Shown here piece by piece: positions 12,104 to 21,423 of a stretch of DNA of 64,000 nucleotides. This DNA comes from Anaspis maculata (Eukaryota; Arthropoda; Insecta; Coleoptera; Scraptiidae). A program made the translations under genes and the position numbers. The DNA lies in NCBI GenBank assembly GCA_949128115.1, contig OX421967.1:2098070-2162069 (forward strand), written 5' to 3'. How positions within the stretch are numbered: position 1 is the stretch's first letter; every line of letters starts with the position of its first letter. The notes beneath the pieces were generated by a model. That model was not told the origin of the DNA and did not search any database. It saw nothing but the letters and a program-made list of their open reading frames with translations.

Positions 12104-12141
12104 TTCTTCTTCTTCTTCTTCTTCTTCTTCTTCTTCTTCTT
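12104..12141. repeat. (TTC)n microsatellite
   Basis: About twelve uninterrupted TTC units at the 5' edge of the minus-strand LINE. On that strand it would encode a poly-Arg tract before the endonuclease, but this is more likely simple-repeat expansion. Confidence 0.9.
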
Positions 12142-12169
12142 TTGTGCGATTTTGTTTTCATTATAAAGG

Positions 12170-12600
12170 GCGGTTAACCTTCAGGAATGAACCACCTCTT
12201 GGTGGTTATACTGGCAAAAAATGGATCAGGTGCATCACTGCTTTTAATGGGAACAGGAAGAATGTGCAAACAGAAAAGAAGAATGCCTCATGTGCATTTT
12301 TTTCTAAATATTTGTCACATTTGAAAACTAGGTGCCCAATTTCGGACATGCGGGTGTCCGAGATTAGACGACTTTCCTCTACTTATATTTGAGTACTTCC
12401 CTATAGGTAATATTCACAATTCATACTGACGTGGCTGTAATTGTACTGAATTATTCTTCGAGCTTGATGAATTATTGTATTGTATTGTATTGTAATGTTT
12501 GTGAGTATAGGTGCTTCCGCCAGAAATGATCAATAATAATTGTTTTGGATGACTAAACAATAGACTGCTGAGTTTTTGGCTTCACACGGCGCTTTCACTT
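12170..12600. other. no gene seen; short ATTGT repeats
   Basis: Between the LINE 5' edge and the neuroglian-like gene. It contains a short TTGTA pentamer repeat around 12475-12497 and must include the promoter of the downstream gene. I see no clear TATA box. Confidence 0.4.
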
Positions 12601-12603
12601 TCC

Positions 12604-14605
12604 ATGATGGCGAATCTGCTAGTTTTCACTTCGCTGCTCACAATTTTCTGTTTTTCATTATCCGCTGGTGAAGAAGGTGAGTTCATTCTGTGGATCCGTG
12701 TGTGGCGTTTTGTTTACGAACAAGAATAGGTGGAATAATTGTAAGTTCCTACAATTTTGTTTGTTTTTTAGCTGCGCCGTACTTTACGGTCGAACCGGAA
12801 CGTATAGGTGCCGCCGAAGGAGAAACGGTGGAGCTCCGTTGCGAAGCTGCGGGTGAGCCAGTGCCTGAAATAAAATGGATTCACGATGGTAAACCGATTG
12901 AGGAAGCCCCCCCGAATCCCAGAAGGCACGTAAACAGTAACAGGATACGCATTGAGAGACTTACGAAGAACGATACAGGAAACTACGGTTGTAACGCAAC
13001 CAACTCGATCGGTTACGTCTACAAAGATATCTCCGTCAACGTCTTAGGTGGGCATTGATTGTTTTCGCAGCAAACGTGCAATTTTGTTGGAGTTGTTTTT
13101 TTGATTTTCCAGCTTCACCTCCTGAAATTATCGAAGCACCTCAAGATAAACAAGCGGTCGACGGCCGGAACGTCACCATGAGGTGCAAAGTAGTCGGTGC
13201 TCCGAAGCCTGTAGTGAGGTGGGTTTTTAATGATCGCGATTTGACTGGTGGCAGGTATTCGATTCAAGAAAACGGAGACTTGCTCATCGTCCGCGTGCAC
13301 TTCTACGATCTCGGTGACTACACCTGTACCGCAAACAATAAATTCGGAAGGGCAACAGCGAAAGCTCGATTGATCGTCAAAGCTCACACGTTCATAACGC
13401 ACGCTCCGGAAGATCAAGAAGTTGCCGTTCGGACGTCCGCCAGGTTCCGTTGTAGCGCGGTTGCTGACGAATCGTTACCTTTCGAAATTCTGTGGTTGAA
13501 AAACGGCAAACCCATCGATCTCGAAGGAGAGCCGAGACTTGTCAGGTCTCCCGACTACTCGCTCACCATCACCGAAACCGTCGAGTCGGACTCGGGAACG
13601 TACACTTGTCTCGCCAAAGCACCGCTGGACGAAGCTTCCGCCACAGCTCAGCTCATCGTTCAGTCCGTGCCGAACCGGCCCAATTCGCAGGGCGTCGAAT
13701 GTAACCGCAACTATGCCACGATCAAATGGGAACCGACGGGTGACAACCGTGCACCAATCACCCATTTCATCGTGGAATACAACACGAGTTTCACGCCTGA
13801 AACGTGGAACGTCACGAACAGCCACGTGCCTGCCGACAGCATGACTTACACGGTGGCAATGAGTCCGTGGGCCGATTACACTTTTCGCGTGATTGCCGCC
13901 AACAAAATCGGCAAATCGCTGCCGTCGTCGCATTCCGAAGTCTGCACCACGGAACCGGATGTGCCGTACAAGAACCCGGACCACGTCAGAGGCGAAGGCG
14001 ATCGGCCGGACAACCTCGTGATCACTTGGACACCCATGCCGGAAATCGAACACAACGGCCCAAAATTCCAATATCGCGTGTCGTGGAAGCGTGAGATCGA
14101 CGGGGAAAACTACACGGACGTGTACATCACGGACTGGAGAACGCAACGCTATGTAGTGGACGATCTTCAGACGTTCCAGCGGTATCGGATCAAGGTCTCA
14201 GCGATGAACCAATACGGCGAGGCGAACGTGTCTCCCGATGAAGTCGTAGGGTTTTCTGGCGAAAGCACGCCGGAACAGGCGCCGAAAAATTTTACGTTGG
14301 TCGAAGTCCTCGGTCCCAGAACGGCGTTGCTCGGTTGGAATCCCGTCGACGGGGACAGCGTCAGGGGACACCTGAGGGGCTACAAGATCGAGACGTGGAG
14401 CGACGTCTCGCCTAGTCACAAGGAAGTCCGGGTGCAAGGCCATGCCACCGAAGCTTTGGTCAACGTCTTGGATCCGTCCGCCAAAAATTACGCTCAAGTG
14501 TTCGTTTACAATGACAAATACGACGGACCACCGAGCGAAACGCTGAGCTTCATCACGCCTGAAGATGTGCCCGAAGACTCACTTGCACGTACTGGCGATC
14601 GCTGA
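12604..14605 (+). CDS. Nrg: neuroglian (L1-CAM family)-like protein, truncated, apparently secreted
   Basis: Predicted 613 residues from three exons: 12604-12676, 12772-13047 and 13113-14605; both introns are phase 1 with GT..AG ends and the joined frame is open. Exon 1 encodes a signal peptide (MMANLLVFTSLLTIFCFSLS). Then come three Ig domains (about 25-116, 117-206, 207-300), each with the Cys pair and the DxGxYxC signature, and three fibronectin type III domains (about 301-398, 399-503, 504-603). Sequences such as NDTGNYGCNATNS, GGRYSIQENGDLLI and NNLVITWTPMPEIEHN-type motifs identify insect neuroglian, where they belong to Ig4-6 and FN1-3. The family normally has six Ig and five FN3 domains, a membrane span and an ankyrin-binding tail. 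Here Ig1-3 and everything after FN3-3 are absent, the stop following a ten-residue non-family tail. It may be a soluble partial duplicate, a pseudogene, or a gene with exons outside the recognisable sequence. Base composition is GC-rich compared with its surroundings. Confidence 0.75.
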
Positions 14606-14849
14606 TTTCATCATTTTCCACAATTATAGCTTCTCTTGTTAGACCTCTTTTCATATCCTCCATCAGGTCTTTGATTTCCTTTTTTGTTAGGTACGTTTCA
14701 ATTTCGACAGTCTAAATCTCGCCGGTCTAAATTTCGACAACTGAATCCTGACACCTGGTGATCCGGACAGCTCAAATTTTAACACACCAAGAACATCAAA
14801 ATACTCTGAATCATAGCTACACAAATCTAAATGCCCTTAAGCGTAGTCT

Positions 14850-15830
14850 GTAGTTCTGCTAAGCCCCCTTGTATTTTCTGTTACTTTCTGAGCATAGTAC
14901 GTAAGCATCACCCTTGTGCCGTCATGTCATTTGGAGCCCTAATGAGCCCCTTGTTTCATATGGCTTTCACAGTACCAGCTTACCCAAAAGGGGCTTCTTT
15001 TGCCTTCTTTTATTATACAAAGCTCCACTGGACCCCCTTTTTCGTCAATTGTTTGAGGCCTTTCTGAGCCCCCTTGCATTTTTCGTTGACTCTTGAAACT
15101 CTGTCGGGTCCCCTTGTGCCCTCATGTTTCGTTCGGAAGTAGCCCTGATGAGCTCCCTCATATTTATCGCAGGCTTCCAGAGTTTCAGCAAACCTCCCTG
15201 TACCCTCTTGCAATGTTGAAAGCCCTCGTGCCCCCGAGGCGCCCCTTGTTCTTTCAATATCGTTTGAAGTCTCCCCGGGCTTCCTTGCATTTTCAGTGGC
15301 TTTTAGAGCATGAGTGAGCACTCTTGCCTCCTTTTGTTATAGGTACAGAATTCCTAAATTTCATTGGGCCCCCTTGTTTCATCGACAGTTTAATGAGGCC
15401 CTGCTAAGTCCCCTTACATTTGAAGGCACCATTAAGTACCCTTGTCACATCATGTTGAGAGCCCTGTCGGCCCCCTTGGGCCCTCAAATGTAGTTGGAAC
15501 CCTGATGAGGCCCTTTGCGTCTTTTTATGGTTTTTAGAGTAGCAGTAAGCCTCCTTATGCCTCATTTTGTTGCTATACAGAGCTCTATTGGACCCCTTGT
15601 GTCTTCAATATCGTTTGAAGACCTGTCAGCCCTCTTGCATTCTTCGTGGTTTCCGGGGCTCTAAGGCCGCCTTTCAGAGCGTAGGTATAGTGAGCATCTT
15701 GAGCTCCCTTGTCAAATTCGGAGCCTGAGTTTGGATCCCCAATCAGCCCATTTATGTCTTTCTTGGCCTCGTTCTTGGCTCTCAAAGTACCAGTAATCCC
15801 CTTTTGCCTTTTTTTTCTGTTATATAGGTA
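14850..15830 (-). repeat. degenerate satellite, inverted copy of the 6270-7650 family
   Basis: The reverse complement contains the same ordered blocks as the array at 6270-7650: GGGCT.A.CAGG, TTCAAACGATATTGAAGACA, ACAAGGGGTCCAAT.GAGCT and CTGTATA. Unit length is again roughly 120-130 bp with strong divergence. No coding potential. Confidence 0.7.
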
Positions 15831-16156
15831 TTGTGATAGGTAGTACCTACCCCCTTCTCCTGATTAGACGTGATACAATTATTGACCCTTACGTTGTGTT
15901 TAGCTTTGTGCCGTAGATTTTCACCCTCTTTACCTGAATCATTTCAATAAATTTCCAAAGCCCCTTTATTCCCCAGGTTCTATTGTAAGAGAACAATTAC
16001 CTAAATAAATATTGCGGATAAACGAAGTTTGCAATCGTCTCTATATTTCTGTATAGCTCAACACAACCGATATAAAATACATTTTTTACAGTTGTGAACC
16101 GTGGACTTGGAGTGTTCGTTCCAAAACCGTCCGCGTAACGCTCCTAATTGACATTG

Positions 16157-17393
16157 TCAGTAGTAGCAATATTTCAGCATGTGTCTTTTCAAGTCGCACT
16201 TGCGTTTTACTTCAAGTGAACACTTTGCACATTGAAACCAAACGACGTCTCCAGTAGCAGCATGTTTCAACATGTGCGATTTCAAATTGCCCCTGCATTT
16301 CGATTTATACGAACACTTTTCACATTTGAGTCAATCGATGTCTTCAGGGACAGCATGTACGAACCTATCATGCTTCTTCAAAGCGCTCCTGTAATTGGTT
16401 TCGAATGAACACTTCGCACATTGGAACAGAACGATGTCTTCGGCATGTTTAAACATGTGCGTGTTCAAATGTTTCCTGCATTTGGCTTTATATGAACACT
16501 TTTTACATTGAAGCCAGTCGATTTCTTTGGTGCTGGCATGTTTCAGCATGATGTGCCTTTTCAAATCCGCCTTGCGTTTGGCTGTATACGAGCATTGTGC
16601 ACATCGGAACCAATCGATGTCTCCAGCAGCAGCATGTTTCAACATGTGCTTTTCCAAATGTTCCCTGCGTTAGGGTTTATGCGATGAGCACGTTTCACAG
16701 TTCAACCAATCGATGTCTTCGGTGACGGCATGCTGCAACATGTGCCTTTTCAAACTGCCCTTGCGTTTAGATTTGAATGAACAATCCGCACATCGGAACC
16801 AAACGATGTCTTCAGCAGCAACGTGTTTGATCATGTGGGCTTTCAGATGTACCTAAGTACGTTACGGCTGGTTTTATATAAACACTTCGCGCATTGAAAC
16901 CAGTCGGATGTTTTCAGTTGTAGAACGTTTCAACATATGCCTTTTCAAGTGTCCTTTCTGGTTGGTTTTATGCGGAAAGAATCCGTGGCGGAGAGTCTCC
17001 GTCAAGGTCAATTGCACTGGCATGTGATGTCGCAAGTTGCGCTGCCGATCGATGGGAAACCGCGTGTTTCAGCAGAAGCAGAGCTGAATCGGACCTGAAT
17101 CGGCAACGAACGCTAGAACATTTATCAACATCTTCGTTACGAAACGAGTTTCGTTCGATGTCGATGCAGTCGTCGATTTTGCTTTGATGTTTGTGTATGC
17201 AGTGTTCGTACAAGTCCCGATTGTAATGAACCTCAAGTTCGCAGCGATTGCACGATAATGGTTCGGGCTCAGCGATGGCATGGAACAGTTCTGTTGAGTC
17301 GACATTCTTATGAACCCTATTTATATGGTGTTGTAGTTGCAAGTTCAGTTCAAACCCATATGAACATTGTTGACACCGATTTATTTCCTCCAT
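16157..17393 (-). pseudogene. C2H2 zinc-finger pseudogene, subfamily 1
   Basis: The conserved start (17393) follows the subfamily acceptor GGCAATTCCAG|CTCACAGTC (AG at 17404-17403). The N-terminal cassette is readable for 141 codons, but the hinge is deleted at DGDSPPRILS and the frame stops at 16968. Downstream fingers are recognisable with several one-base shifts (around 16910, 16850 and 16680), one finger distorted at CETCSSHKP. A better-preserved block of four fingers at 16331-16657 ends where the linker Trp codon has become TGA (DID followed by stop). Two more fingers follow and the frame ends at 16157. Multiple independent lesions make this a clear pseudogene. Confidence 0.85.
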
Positions 17394-17409
17394 GACTGTG
17401 AGCTGGAAT

Positions 17410-18300
17410 TGCCATTATTAGTAACAACTCCAGTAGGTTCACGCACTGTTAGGTACCTACGTGTTTATAAAATTCCTACAACCTAGCTTCGTATAAAATG
17501 TCGTTCTGGCTGACAGAAATTCTGATCAAACCTAGGTACCTATTATGTAGGTACCTACCTAAGTATGTAGGTACCCAAGTACCTACGTGGGTAGGTATAT
17601 CGAATGCAAATTTCACCCATCCATTAGCCCACCATTATATTGGTACGTAATTTCAAAACGTTAAATCATAAGCGATGATTTTGCAAATGACTTTCTCTGC
17701 GATATGATATGAACACTTACAACACTCTTGAGATGTAAATGAAAGGATTGCACTACGCTGGGTACATTTGGTTGTCTCTAGCAGTAACTGCCAATTACCT
17801 AGCAAAATGCCAATATGTGCCACTCCTGAAAAGTACAAAATATTGACAATATTTTCTATTACGAGCTCCAACTTTGATTACTGTTTGATTTCCACGTAAA
17901 TATTGATACGAACATTTGGAACAGTAGTTGTGTTTAGTGTAGTAGAAGACAATTTGTTTTCCAGTTGGGCTTGTTAGGACGATTAGAGCATGGAATTACC
18001 ATATAAGGTCCTTCTGCAGTGCAGGATTAATAAGGAAGCTGCTTTTCTAAGCAAATCGCGTTCTGAAATGACATAACCTTAAAAAGATGTGTCAAAACAC
18101 AGCTGAAATTTCTGTTGTTTCGCCGTTAACTGTCGTCTGTCAGAACTTGTACCACCCTGCTGACGCTTGCGCTAAGATGGCCTTGAAACGAAAAAGATGT
18201 ATACCTATTTCATTATAGTATTTCTAGTGAGGTGCGCTGTAGTGATAGTTTCATACATTGCTTTATTGGTAGTTGAAACTCAATAAAAAGACGAACGAGT
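17410..18300. other. gene-poor, GGTACCTA-rich stretch
   Basis: Holds many copies of the palindromic TAGGTACCTA-type microsatellite around 17450-17600. The rest shows no coding signal I can support. The 5' regions of both flanking divergent zinc-finger loci must lie here. Confidence 0.4.
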
Positions 18301-18337
18301 TGTTACTAACAATGGCAATTATTTCCAGCTCACAGTC

Positions 18338-19948
18338 ATGGAGGAGACACATCGGTGTCAACATTGTTCATATTGGTTTGAACTCAAGTTTCAATTGGAA
18401 CACCACATTCAGAGGGCTCATGGAGATGTTAACGAGGCAGAACTGTTCCATGCCATCGTTGAGCCCGAGCAGTTCTCGTGCATTTGCTGCCCATTCAAGA
18501 GTTGTTACAATTGGAACTTGTACGAACACTGCAAACACAAACATCACGGCAGGATCGACGACTATATTGAACAAAGCTCGTTCTGCAATCGAAAATTCCA
18601 TCGATTTTCTTGCAATTACTGCCGTATCGGGTCCGATTCCACTCTGCTTCTGCTGAAACACACGTTTTCCCATCGATCGGGAGCGGAACTTGCACCACCA
18701 CCACCACCACCACCACCAAACTTCAGTGGTGTTGACCTTGATGAAGTTTTACTGCGTACTAGATGTCCGAGCGAACCCAAACGAAAGGAGGATTTTTTGG
18801 AGAAGCACATGCCTAATCGAGGTGAACGTGAGTGGATCGAATCGTGTCACTGTTCAAAGTGTTCATATAAAGTAAAATCCAAGAGCAGATTGAAGCAGCA
18901 CATGTTTATACACAAGAAGTTTCAATGTGCAGAATGTTCATACAAAACCAACCGGAAAGTGGACTTGAGAAAGCACATGTTAAAACATGCTGCTGCTGAA
19001 GACATCGTTTGGTTTCAGTGTGCAAAGTGTTCGTTTAAAACAAAACATAATGTGAGTTTGAAAAATCACATGTTGAGACATGTCGCCACTAAAGACATCG
19101 AATGGTTTAAATGTGAAAAGTGTTCGTATAAAACCAACCGGAAAGGGGACTTGAAAAAGCACATGTTGAACCATGTTGCTGATGAAGACATTGTTTGGTT
19201 ACAATGTGCGAAGTGTTCATATAGAACCTTTCGTAAAGAACACTTGAGGAGGCACATGTTGAAACATACGGCAACTGAAGACATCGTCTGGTTCCGATGT
19301 GCGAAGTGTTCGTTCAAAGGCAAGCACAAAAATAGTTTGAGGAACCACATGCTCGTGAAACATGCTGCCGCCGAAGACACCGTTAGGTTTCAATGTGCAG
19401 AATGTTCGTACGAAACCAAACGGAAAGGGGACTTGACGAAGCACATGCTGAAACATGCCGCCGCTGAAGACATCGTTTGGTTCCAGTGTGCCGAGTGTTC
19501 GTTTATCACGAAACATAGTGCGAGTTTGAAAGGTCACATGCTGAAACACATCACCACCGAAAACATCGAATGGTTTCACTGTGAAAAATGTTCGTATAAA
19601 GGCAAACGTAAAGAAAATCTGAAGAAGCATATGATCAAGCATGCTGCCGATAAAGAAAATAAGTGCGCAAAGTGTCCATATAAAAGCTTCTGGAAGGAAC
19701 ACTTGAAAAGACACATGTTGAAACATGCGGCAACTGAAGACATCGTTTGGTTCCAATGTGCTAAGTGTACGTTCAAATCCAAGCTCAAACATGGTTTGAA
19801 AAAACACATGTCGGTGAAACATGCTGCCGCCGAGGACATCGTTTGGTTCCAGTGTGCAAAGTGTCCATTCAAAACGAAATATAATGTGAGTTTGCAAACT
19901 CACATGGTGAAACATGCCGATGAAGACATGTTTGGTTTCCATGTGTGA
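18338..19948 (+). CDS. C2H2 zinc-finger protein, 15 fingers, subfamily 1
   Basis: Predicted 536 residues, presumably a nuclear DNA-binding protein. The start follows the subfamily acceptor (TTATTTCCAG|CTCACAGTC, AG at 18327-18328) with TTACTAAC, a good branch-point motif, just upstream. The cassette fingers span residues 7-28, 48-69 and 92-112. A proline run of eight (residues 120-127) comes from a CCA microsatellite and is absent from paralogues. Twelve array fingers follow; finger 1 to 2 has a very short linker (KK) and finger 9 to 10 a shortened one, unlike the ten-residue norm. Fingers with 'HNVSLKNHM', 'RKEHLRRHM' and 'KNSLRNHMLVKH' recur in similar order, indicating module duplication. 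The last residues (DEDMFGFHV) result from a one-base deletion in the linker motif EDIVWF near 19928; a recognisable final finger continues out of frame to about 20020. The truncation may be real or a sequence error. Confidence 0.85.
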   Translation: MEETHRCQHCSYWFELKFQLEHHIQRAHGDVNEAELFHAIVEPEQFSCICCPFKSCYNWNLYEHCKHKHHGRIDDYIEQSSFCNRKFHRFSCNYCRIGSDSTLLLLKHTFSHRSGAELAPPPPPPPPNFSGVDLDEVLLRTRCPSEPKRKEDFLEKHMPNRGEREWIESCHCSKCSYKVKSKSRLKQHMFIHKKFQCAECSYKTNRKVDLRKHMLKHAAAEDIVWFQCAKCSFKTKHNVSLKNHMLRHVATKDIEWFKCEKCSYKTNRKGDLKKHMLNHVADEDIVWLQCAKCSYRTFRKEHLRRHMLKHTATEDIVWFRCAKCSFKGKHKNSLRNHMLVKHAAAEDTVRFQCAECSYETKRKGDLTKHMLKHAAAEDIVWFQCAECSFITKHSASLKGHMLKHITTENIEWFHCEKCSYKGKRKENLKKHMIKHAADKENKCAKCPYKSFWKEHLKRHMLKHAATEDIVWFQCAKCTFKSKLKHGLKKHMSVKHAAAEDIVWFQCAKCPFKTKYNVSLQTHMVKHADEDMFGFHV

Positions 19949-20109
19949 AGTGTTAATATAAAAGAAAACATGAGTCCGAATTGAAGAAGCACATAGGACG
20001 TGTTTATCCAAACTTGTTGATCGGTGATCAAGTGGGCGATCGCCTGTTCGAATGCAACCATGCTAATAATGAATGATGATGAGCTTGAAAAAAAGACTTG
20101 GAGGTAATC

Positions 20110-20225
20110 GAAAAGCTATTGTAATACCGAGTGTAATACCTACTTAGGTACCCATCAATGTACCTACATATTTTAGATAGGTACCTACCTAGGTACATAT
20201 TGTACCTATATAGTTTTTATTGAAA
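20110..20225. repeat. GGTACCTA-rich microsatellite cluster
   Basis: Several overlapping TAGGTACCTAC and ACCTACCTAGGTA units within about 110 bases downstream of the zinc-finger gene. The unit is self-complementary, so the tract has many small dyads. Confidence 0.6.
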
Positions 20226-20280
20226 CATCTTCTCAACACATTGAGCTGCTGAATAACAAAGAATACAATACAAATAGGTA

Positions 20281-20286
20281 AATAAA
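20281..20286 (+). terminator. AATAAA polyadenylation signal candidate
   Basis: AATAAA about 330 bases after the stop of the zinc-finger gene at 18338-19948, same strand. The spacing is longer than for its paralogues, so support is modest. Confidence 0.3.
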
Positions 20287-20360
20287 CATTGAAAAGTTGA
20301 AGAAATCACGTGTATAAAAACTTAATTAAGTATAGATATCATGTACCTATAAACTATAAA

Positions 20361-20621
20361 CTAGGATATTTTATATAAATGGTGTCGCAACATATGTATA
20401 GGTTTTTCAAGTGTTATCGATGCTACGGATTTGCAAAATTTAGGCGGAGAAATTTCAAACTCTGTACAAAATTCTCGAAATATTGAGGTTATAGTTCCGC
20501 GAGCTCCAACCATCAGTCTCAAAACTGTTATATCTTTGAGGCCATAAAGTTCTTTGAGAAACGGAATAGTTGGTTCATATATTTTTTGTTTTTTCAATAT
20601 GAACCTCTGTAGGTTTTTCAA
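20361..20621 (-). mobile_element. LINE C-terminal fragment
   Basis: An 86-codon open stretch reads KKQKIYEPTIPFLKELYGLK followed by VLRLMVGARGTITSIF and a basic tail. This resembles the region after the reverse transcriptase in some non-LTR retrotransposons, where a hydrophobic V-P-x-V-x-G-A-x-G-T motif recurs. No reverse transcriptase or other element sequence is seen next to it. An isolated fragment; family unknown. Confidence 0.45.
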
Positions 20622-20814
20622 TATACTTACCTACTAATATTATGCCGGGAACATTTTTCAGTAGTTGAATCCCTTATAAGTTTTTTCTTTTCCTACAACC
20701 ACCTACGAAAGTGACCTCGCTTACGGCTTGAACTAAAATTGCGCCTAATTAGGTAAGCTGACTGAACCCCCTCCTTGGACCTTCAAATGCGCTTTTAGTT
20801 CTCGAAATACAGCG

Positions 20815-20870
20815 CTCGGAACGTTGCGCTTTTCTGTGCGGAGTGTTCGCATCAGTTTGTGCTGATTTGT
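20815..20870 (+). pseudogene. zinc-finger relic
   Basis: A short plus-strand stretch reads FLCGVF in one frame and FCAECSH-like in another, matching the CAxCS start of family fingers before decaying. Too short for more than a relic call. Confidence 0.3.
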
Positions 20871-21062
20871 CTTGTGAAACTGATGGACACGCCATACGAG
20901 TAGGTAATGTTCATTTAGAATGGTAAATAAGTACTCATACTGGCACATTTTGATGATCAAGGGATTGTAAGTTAACATCGAAACTACCTTAATACGCTTT
21001 ACTCTTGATCTGCTTCATAGAATATCTGCCCTTCTTTCGTTACGTACGCGGCAATGATAAAC

Positions 21063-21210
21063 ATCGTGCGCACAGAACTGCGCTGTAGTTAGTTGTTATA
21101 AAATGGGGTCATTTTCTCTTGCGCCTAGTAGTATCCACATCGGTGTTAGGTTCGTTTATTCATTGGAATCTTGTACTTTACAAAACCGACATCAACCACT
21201 AACCACTCAG
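21063..21210 (+). promoter_or_regulatory. candidate promoter and noncoding exon 1 of the zinc-finger gene at 21424
   Basis: Shares ordered blocks with 1790-1888 upstream of a paralogue: GCGCACA, TGCGCTGTA, a TATA-like TTATAAAATGGGGT, and ACATCGGTG. It ends in the 5' splice site CACTCAG|GTAGGT. The matching acceptor lies at 21415-21416, giving a first intron of about 206 bases that carries GTAGGTACC microsatellite. TTATAAAA is a plausible TATA box. Confidence 0.5.
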
Positions 21211-21423
21211 GTAGGTATGTTACTGAAGTGTGACTAAGGTGACCTACATATTTACCTAACATTTATCAGGACTGCTGGCAGTCGGAACAAAATTTTATAC
21301 CTACGTAGGTAGGCAGGTATGTAGGTAGGTACATATTTATTTGAAATCCAACATCCAACAAAGATACATAACGGTGGTGGCACTTGCTGAGTTGTTACTA
21401 ATACTGACAATTTCAGCTCAGTC

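Larger units (their letters stand above)
7660..12165 (-). mobile_element. LINE (non-LTR retrotransposon), decayed and interrupted
   Basis: Read on the minus strand from about 12160 down. The apurinic-type endonuclease begins with the motif FNCHGYNN and ETWL, then GDSNAR around 11700 and SDHFPVLLTL at about 10920. The reverse transcriptase follows: DPSNYRGIALIN (about 10060), then AFIDFKRAFDSINHDLLW ending at 9795, a palm segment GVLQGDTLNPKLFSLFLSD, and a catalytic box altered from Y/FADD to NADD (about 8060). Thumb-like sequence NYLGTTF...YCLPVWAN ends near 7680. Several stops and frame changes are present, and two DNA transposons interrupt it (8274-9740 and 11141-11613). A (TTC)n tract lies at its 5' edge. 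No ORF1 is recognised. Jockey, CR1 or R1 affinity cannot be settled by eye. Confidence 0.85.

Noticed and set aside
12021..12392. 123-codon plus-strand frame with a poly-Ser run
   Set aside because: The Ser run is the (TTC)n microsatellite; the region is the 5' edge of a minus-strand LINE.
13475..14146. 223-codon minus-strand open frame inside the neuroglian-like gene
   Set aside because: Antisense of a GC-rich exon; the plus-strand reading matches neuroglian Ig and FN3 motifs.
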